A stretch of DNA of 64,000 nucleotides from NCBI GenBank assembly GCA_902496275.1, contig CABVAC010000005.1:28309-92308 (forward strand), read 5' to 3'. The translations under genes were made by a program, and so were the position numbers. Shown here one piece after another: positions 58,871 to 64,000 of the stretch (positions are counted from its first letter, which is position 1; each line of letters starts with the position of its first letter). This DNA is from an uncultured Collinsella sp. (lineage in GTDB: Bacteria; Actinomycetota; Coriobacteriia; Coriobacteriales; Coriobacteriaceae). The notes under the pieces are model-generated. The model saw only the letters and a list, made by a program, of their open reading frames with translations, searched no databases and was not told the DNA's origin.

Positions 58871-59749
58871 TTATTTGCCCGCGGTGGCGGTGCCGGATTG
58901 CGAAGGGGTGACGACCTTGAGCGGCTTTACGAGGGAATCCTCGTGCGAAGCCGGCGCGCCTATCTCTTCGTTTTTGGCCTTGGTGGACTCGGAGCGAGTG
59001 ATTTCCTCATCGAGTGCATCGATGTCGGCGTCTTCGACCACGGCGTTGAGCGACTCAAAAACGCGGTTCTTGAGCAGCGCGGTGTGCACGCCCTCCGTCA
59101 GGTCGTGAAGCTTCTTAAACGCACGCTCGAGCTTGGCGTCGCGCTCGTCATCGGAGGTATCCATGCCGAGCATGCTCACGAGCACCTGCTCAAACATCGA
59201 GGACTCGCGGTTGGCGGAAGACACGTACTGACGCAGGTTGCGCGGCTCGATATGGAAGCGTGACAGCTCGGAGCAGTAGCGGATGATCGGGAAATCGCGA
59301 CCATCGACGAGCTCACGATTTTGCGGACTCTTGATGATGCGAATGAGGTCGTTCTCGGCAAGCGAGCGGATAAACGAAATCTCGACGCCCAGCATATCGG
59401 GAATGGTCTCGATGGGATGCAGCTTTTGCTTAGTCTCCTTGGGTTCCGTCTTGAGCGGAACATCGGACAGCAAGCCCACCTCGTAGGCGAGCGTTGACAG
59501 GTCCGTGGCGTTTTCCAAGCGCTGCTTAATCACGTTGAGCGGCATGTAGCGAGTCTTCTGCAGGTGCAGAATGACCTCCAGGCGATCAACGTCCTCCTTG
59601 GAGTACTGACGGTATCCCTTTGGCGTACGATGAGGGGTAATGAGCCCCTCATCCTCTAGAAATCTAATTTTTGAGTTCGAAAGATCGGGGTATGCGCCTC
59701 GAAGTAGGTTGACGACTTGGCCGATACTCAGATAGTTGCGTTCGGCCAT
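58871..59749 (-). CDS. ftsR: MerR-family regulator, FtsR-like
   Basis: The 292-residue product has an N-terminal MerR helix-turn-helix (YLSIGQVVNLLRGAYPDLSN, IRFLEDEGLITPHRTPKGYR) and a dimerisation helix. A long C-terminal region of about 200 residues has no Cys metal site. Actinobacterial FtsR, a regulator of ftsZ in Corynebacterium, has this layout and lies next to the FHA gene garA/odhI. Here the FHA gene lies 3 bases upstream and a pgsA paralogue above that, the same order as in mycobacteria. Assignment rests on layout and synteny; ligand and targets are unknown. Confidence 0.72.
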   Translation of the reverse strand: MAERNYLSIGQVVNLLRGAYPDLSNSKIRFLEDEGLITPHRTPKGYRQYSKEDVDRLEVILHLQKTRYMPLNVIKQRLENATDLSTLAYEVGLLSDVPLKTEPKETKQKLHPIETIPDMLGVEISFIRSLAENDLIRIIKSPQNRELVDGRDFPIIRYCSELSRFHIEPRNLRQYVSSANRESSMFEQVLVSMLGMDTSDDERDAKLERAFKKLHDLTEGVHTALLKNRVFESLNAVVEDADIDALDEEITRSESTKAKNEEIGAPASHEDSLVKPLKVVTPSQSGTATAGK

Positions 59750-59752
59750 GCC

Positions 59753-60187
59753 CTACTCACCGGTTTCGATGCGCTCCGTCGTGCTCTCGTGGTAGATGAG
59801 CGTAAACGTACCGATCTGAACGGAAGAACCGTCGTGCAGCGGGGCTGCGTTGACAATGGCACCGTCGACCCAGGTGCCATTGAGCGAGCCCAAGTCCTCG
59901 ATGCGAGCGCCGAGGCCCTCGCGAATAATGCGCGCGTGGCTGCGCGAAACGGTCATGTCATTGAGGAAGATGCCGTTTGCAGGATCGCGGCCGATGGTGG
60001 TCACGTCGTCCTCGAGCTCAAAGGCGGCACCAGTCTGCGGACCCTTGACGATGGACAGAACGGGGGCGGTGATGCGCACGTTGGCCATGAGGTCGGGAAC
60101 GGTGACGTCGCTTGAAGGCACGCGGAATACGCAGGTAGCGTCAGCAGTCTTATCATTCTGAGGCATATTGTTAACCATGTTGTCCAT
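59753..60187 (-). CDS. garA: FHA-domain protein, GarA/OdhI-like
   Basis: The 144-residue product has a C-terminal forkhead-associated domain (about 50-135: TTIGRDPANGIFLNDMTVSR, SHARII, DLGSLNGTWVDG). The N-terminal tail contains ATCVFRVP. In GarA/OdhI the equivalent ETTSVFR motif is phosphorylated by PknB/PknG and then folds back on the FHA domain to control 2-oxoglutarate enzymes. One of the two threonines is kept here. The start is ATG 60187 after TTAGGGGTTGTC; a TTG upstream is unlikely. It is clustered with ftsR-like and pgsA genes. Confidence 0.75.
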   Translation of the reverse strand: MDNMVNNMPQNDKTADATCVFRVPSSDVTVPDLMANVRITAPVLSIVKGPQTGAAFELEDDVTTIGRDPANGIFLNDMTVSRSHARIIREGLGARIEDLGSLNGTWVDGAIVNAAPLHDGSSVQIGTFTLIYHESTTERIETGE

Positions 60188-60253
60188 GACAACCCCTAAC
60201 TTATCGCGGACGTGCCGCAAATAATGAACCGTACGTAATCATACCCCAACGAA

Positions 60254-60958
60254 TCAGTCTTCGATTTCAGGGTTCAGAAAGTCGATGTCCTCGTCCTCGG
60301 GATGCGTGAGAGCCTGTTTAATGGCCACTCCGCCCTTAATGGAGTAGATGACAGCCGTGAGCATGGAGAAGATCACGCCGCCGTACACAAAGAAGATGCC
60401 GAGGGGCACCGAGCTTCCGTTGAGGCCTGGGAAGGCCGTAAGGGCTGAAGGCAAAAGATGCAGGCCGTCAATAACGGGGAACCCGAGCAGCATGAGCGAG
60501 AAGCCGGTCATGAGCAGCGCTGTGGCAATCTTTCCGGGGAAGACAACATCGATGGGGCGACGGTGATAATGGCGCACGATAAGCGTGCCGATGCCCAGAT
60601 AGATGTCGCGGCCAATAATGAGCACGCAGACCCAGATTGGCAGCTCTCCGCGAACCACCAGTCCCAGCACGCCGGTGAACAGCAGCGCACGGTCGCAAAT
60701 GGGATCCATGACCTTGCCGAGCCACGAGACCGTCTTAGTCATGCGGGCGATCTGACCGTCCATCCAGTCGGTGGAGGCGGCAACGGCGTAGATAACGATG
60801 GCGATGACACGGTTGTTATCCGTCACAAACAGGTACAGAAATACCAGGGTGAGGATCAGGCGCGTAAAGGTGATGAAATTGGAGATCGTAAAGATCTTAT
60901 TCGACGGGTAATCGGAAGTGCCGATAAGCTCCTTTTTGATCTTCTTTTTGATGCCCAC
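60254..60958 (-). CDS. Second CDP-alcohol phosphatidyltransferase
   Basis: The 234-residue membrane protein has the CDP-alcohol phosphotransferase signature as STDWMDGQIARMTKTVSWLG followed by KVMDPICDRAL, with about five helices. It adds a head group to CDP-diacylglycerol, but whether the product is phosphatidylglycerol-phosphate, cardiolipin or a phosphoinositide cannot be decided. Actinobacterial pgsA2 occupies the same place before garA. The GTG at 60958 is chosen because GGGGGAGTCCT precedes it. A TATAGT -10 element (complement of 60995-61000) lies upstream. Confidence 0.82.
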   Translation of the reverse strand: MGIKKKIKKELIGTSDYPSNKIFTISNFITFTRLILTLVFLYLFVTDNNRVIAIVIYAVAASTDWMDGQIARMTKTVSWLGKVMDPICDRALLFTGVLGLVVRGELPIWVCVLIIGRDIYLGIGTLIVRHYHRRPIDVVFPGKIATALLMTGFSLMLLGFPVIDGLHLLPSALTAFPGLNGSSVPLGIFFVYGGVIFSMLTAVIYSIKGGVAIKQALTHPEDEDIDFLNPEIED

Positions 60959-61020
60959 AGGACTCCCCCGCTGGTTAACGACAAAACTTTCGATACTATA
61001 CCCGTTCCGGCGATGTCTAT

Positions 61021-61075
61021 CCAGCGCAGCCATAGAGAGTCCAGACATATGGAGGGCGCCTCTGGGCTGCGCTGG
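61021..61075. repeat. Inverted repeat between pgsA2 and the ABC operon
   Basis: CCAGCGCAGCC (61021-61031) and GGCTGCGCTGG (61065-61075) are perfect reverse complements, with an inner AGAG/CTCT pair. It lies upstream of the pgsA2 promoter in a 388-base gap (60959-61346). Confidence 0.6.
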
Positions 61076-61086
61076 ATTCTGCATTT

Positions 61087-61143
61087 GTGTACATCAGCCT
61101 CCAAAAGCGACATTTTTCGGCATCTTTGGTGGCTGGTGTACAC
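61087..61143. repeat. 57-nt hairpin element
   Basis: GTGTACATCAGCC (61087-61099) pairs with GGCTGGTGTACAC (61131-61143) with one mismatch. Inside, CCAAAAG can pair with CTTTGG. It sits about 200 bases before the GC-rich ABC operon. It could be a genome repeat, a terminator or a boundary mark. Confidence 0.6.
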
Positions 61144-61292
61144 GTTTTGATTCGGTGATTACATCGATCGGGAAAGTTGTTGCTTTAAGCAAATGCGTGC
61201 GGGTCGAGATTGGCTGGCGCCAAAAGAGCCCAACGGCCGTTACAGCTTCGTTAGAAACGCGCCCCACCATGGATGTTGAACCCGAAAGGTAA

Positions 61293-61325
61293 GGCGCGCG
61301 GGCACGGCGACTCGGCCCGCGCGCC
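61293..61325 (+). promoter_or_regulatory. GC-rich hairpin just upstream of the ABC operon start
   Basis: GGCGCGCGGGC (61293-61303) and GCCCGCGCGCC (61315-61325) form a perfect 11-bp stem ending about 6 bases before the GAGAAAGGA ribosome-binding site of the first ABC gene. It may be an operator or a leader hairpin that limits translation. Confidence 0.45.
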
Positions 61326-61346
61326 CGGAAGAGAAAGGATAAGCCC

Positions 61347-62071
<725 letters not shown>

Positions 62072-62075
<4 letters not shown>

Positions 62076-62842
62076 CGGGCGAGAAAGGCGGCCTGCTCGC
62101 GGGCCTGCGCGCCGAGGCCCTGAAGTCGCGCCACGCGGCACCGGTTCGCCTGGCCGTGCTCATGGCGCTGCCGATGCCGCTGCTCGGCGCGATGCCCTAC
62201 CGGGGCGTGCAGATCTTCAGCGCGTGGAACTACTGGTACGCGCTCTTCCTGCCCGTGTCTCTCTCGCTCGTGGTGGCGTGCGTCGCGCGGGCGGACGCGC
62301 GCACGCGGATGCGGGGGCTTCTGGGCCTGGGCTTCCCGCTCGGGCGCGCCTGGTGGGCCAAGGCGCTCTGGTGCCTCGCGCTCTGCACGCTCTCGAACCT
62401 CGTGGTCTTCGGCATCTACCTCGCGGGATCGGCGTTCTCCTCGCAGGGCCTCACGGCCGCGGGCACGCTCACGATGCTCCTCTGCGCGCTCGTCAACACG
62501 GTGACCGCGGCGTGGATGATCCCCGCAGGGCTCTTCCTCACGGCGCGGCTCGGCATGCTCGCGGGCATCTTCTGCCCGCTCGCCGCGCAGCTCGTGGGTG
62601 GGTTCGCCTGGTCGCTGGTGCCGCTGCCGCAGCTCTTTCCGCCGTCGGCGAGCATGGTCATCCCCACGAGCTTCATCCCCGTGCTGCCGAGCGGCGAGCC
62701 ACTCGCGGCGGACATGGCGCTCGGCGGGGCGCTCGCGGCGGACGGCATGCTCACACTGGCGGGCCTTGCGGTCTGCGCGCTCGCGTTCGCTGCGCTCACG
62801 GCGGCGGGCGCGGCCTGGTTCGCGCGCTCCGAGGAGAGGTGA
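62072..62842 (+). CDS. ABC transporter permease, LanE/MutE-like
   Basis: The 256-residue protein has six likely membrane helices (for example APVRLAVLMALPMPLLGAMP near 28-48) and belongs to the ABC-2 type. The pattern ABC ATPase, then two permeases of about 250-270 residues, is that of LanFEG bacteriocin-immunity exporters. Start ATG overlaps the ATPase stop (ATGA) and its stop overlaps the next start. Confidence 0.75.
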
Positions 62843-63657
62843 TGGCCGTGACACGACTCTCCGACCCGACGCCACGCATGACTCTCCCGCGGGCCCTGCT
62901 CTCCGAGGCCCTGCGCCTGGCGCGCTCCCCGCTCACGGCGGTGCACCTCGTCTGCGGCCTGGCAGCCGGTCTTGCCTGCGGCGAGTACTTCTCCATAACC
63001 CGATGGGACCCGGCGCTGGGCGCGGACGCCTACGCCCAGTTCCTCGGCGCCCTCATGCCGCTCATGTCCGCCATCGTCTGCGGGCTCGCCGTGGACGAGG
63101 AGCGCGCTGCCGGGCGCCTCGCCAACCTCACGGCGGTCCCCTCGCGCGGGCGCGCCGTCGCGGCGAAGCTACTCGCCCTTGCGGCGCTCGGCGCGGGCGC
63201 GCTGGCCGTGGCGCTCGGCGTCTTCGGGGCCGTGCTCGCCGTCGCCGGGCGCCTGCCGCTCGGGCCCGCTCCGCTTGCGGCCGCCTGGGCGGGCATCGTG
63301 CTGGGCAGCCTGCCCCTCTACGCGCTGGGGCTCGGCGTGGCCCTGCGCCTCGGCCGCAACGCCGCCATCGGCGCCGGCGCGGCGGGGATGCTCCTCGCGT
63401 TCTTCTCAGTGGGCGGACTTGCGCACGGCCTCATGACCGGCGAGCTCACCGGTGTCCTGGCGACGCCCCTGAGCTGGGTGCCGCCCGCCTGGCCCGCGCG
63501 CCTGGGGTCGCTCGGGGTGGAGGCCTTCGTCGACGCCGCACGCGCGGCGGGCCCTCTCCTCACGACTGCGCTCGCTGGCCTCGTGCTCACCCTGGCAGCC
63601 GCCGCCGTCCTTCTCGCCTGGTTCTGCCGCTTCGAGGACGGGAGGGCAGATGCGTAG
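62842..63657 (+). CDS. ABC transporter permease, LanG/MutG-like
   Basis: The 271-residue protein has about six helices. It contains SEALRLARSPLTAVHLVCGL at the N-terminus and an ERAAGRLANLTAVPSRGRAV segment typical of this permease group, where the loop after the second helix contacts the ATPase. The ATG at 62842 overlaps the previous stop by one base and follows GAGGAGAGGTG. Substrate is inferred, not shown. No bacteriocin gene or two-component system lies within the window. Confidence 0.75.
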   Translation: MAVTRLSDPTPRMTLPRALLSEALRLARSPLTAVHLVCGLAAGLACGEYFSITRWDPALGADAYAQFLGALMPLMSAIVCGLAVDEERAAGRLANLTAVPSRGRAVAAKLLALAALGAGALAVALGVFGAVLAVAGRLPLGPAPLAAAWAGIVLGSLPLYALGLGVALRLGRNAAIGAGAAGMLLAFFSVGGLAHGLMTGELTGVLATPLSWVPPAWPARLGSLGVEAFVDAARAAGPLLTTALAGLVLTLAAAAVLLAWFCRFEDGRADA

Positions 63658-64000
63658 GAAGCCGCTCGCCGCCGTGCTCGCCCTCCTCTCCGCAGCGCTC
63701 GTCCTGGGCGGGAATGCCCTGCTCGACGCCGGCTGGGGGTCGGCGCTGCGCTCGATCGCCGACCGCGTGCTGCCCAACCCCGAGATCGCCATGTGGGCGC
63801 CCGCGCCCGAGCCCGGCAGCCACGCGAGCTCCTACGCCAACGCCACCGGGGCGGGGGCGAACTACGTCTACCTGGTGGACGCGGCGGACGACAGGGGCAA
63901 TATCCGAGAGCTCCAGCTCATTTTCTTCGGGCGGGAGTCGGACGGTGTTAGCGTCAATCTATTTTTCACCAGTTTCGCTAAGCAGGCGCGCCGTTCGCGC
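63650..64000 (+). CDS. Partial small secreted protein, possibly YxeA-like
   Basis: The frame starts at ATG 63650, 8 bases inside the end of the permease gene, after GGGAGGGCAG, and is open to the right edge (117 codons seen). It begins with MRRKPLAAVLALLSAALVLG, a signal peptide or anchor, followed by a region with YVYLVDAADDRGNIRELQLI. YxeA/DUF1093 proteins have a short signal sequence, then Y...A.D..G....L.F, and often lie beside bacteriocin-immunity ABC genes; the fit is loose. From about 63950 the sequence becomes less GC-rich. Confidence 0.6.
   Translation, partial: MRRKPLAAVLALLSAALVLGGNALLDAGWGSALRSIADRVLPNPEIAMWAPAPEPGSHASSYANATGAGANYVYLVDAADDRGNIRELQLIFFGRESDGVSVNLFFTSFAKQARRSR

Overview
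The window looks like chromosomal DNA of a gut Coriobacteriia, most likely Collinsella (C. aerofaciens type). The evidence is GC-rich codon use with many GTG/TTG starts, an actinobacterial integration host factor (mihF), a GarA/OdhI-like FHA protein beside an FtsR-like MerR regulator and a pgsA paralogue, and a lexA | LysM suppressor-nrdR locus as in other actinobacteria. These are mixed with Gram-positive traits: RNase J, RNase Y, SpoVS and undecaprenol-kinase-type DgkA. The genus is inferred; no rRNA or tRNA gene was seen.

Layout. 1-3330: the start of an unidentified gene, the fermentative enzyme adhE (minus strand), and a decayed RAYT-type transposase bracketed by an 18-bp inverted repeat. 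3333-9300: rpmB, then a complete pyrRBCKDF operon behind a terminator-attenuator leader. 9537-15174: mihF-gmk-rpoZ-thiI, then comEA-comEC. 15253-28205: holA, rpsT, lepA, dusB, hemW, two dnaJ-type genes (one with a membrane tail instead of the usual C-terminal domain), mtaB, phoH, ybeY, dgkA, era and recO. 28344-33183: RNA genes rpsO, pnp and rnj. 33185-49629: ftsK, a RodZ-like gene, yajQ, rimO, pgsA, cinA, recA, recX, rny, a GHKL-ATPase gene, spoVS, miaB, miaA and hflX. 49614-52518: an acyltransferase gene with an in-frame stop, lexA, and the divergent LysM-nrdR-dut genes. 52519-52910: three long hairpins. 52911-60958: a MGDG-synthase-like glycosyltransferase, trxB, a DUF1836 regulator, degV, an NlpC/P60 hydrolase, apt, an ftsR-like gene, an FHA gene and a second pgsA. 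61347-64000: an unusually GC-rich lantibiotic-immunity-type ABC transporter operon, cut by the window edge.

How the parts fit. Much of the window is housekeeping: pyrimidine synthesis, tRNA modification (ThiI, DusB, MiaA and all three methylthiotransferases MiaB, MtaB, RimO), RNA decay (PNPase, RNase J, RNase Y, YbeY), ribosome biogenesis, and DNA repair. The SOS circuit is visible end to end: LexA, its boxes at its own divergent promoter region, and a perfect box inside the recA promoter spacer.

Most interesting unexplained signals. (1) Two 3'-UTR hairpins at 52535-52637 and 52799-52899 share a conserved core but have different, each internally complementary, outer stems. (2) A 29-bp operator-like site is shared by the DUF1836 gene and degV. 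(3) A GHKL ATPase lies between rny and spoVS. (4) A DnaJ paralogue carries membrane segments. (5) A near-perfect 129-nt hairpin lies at 31194-31322.
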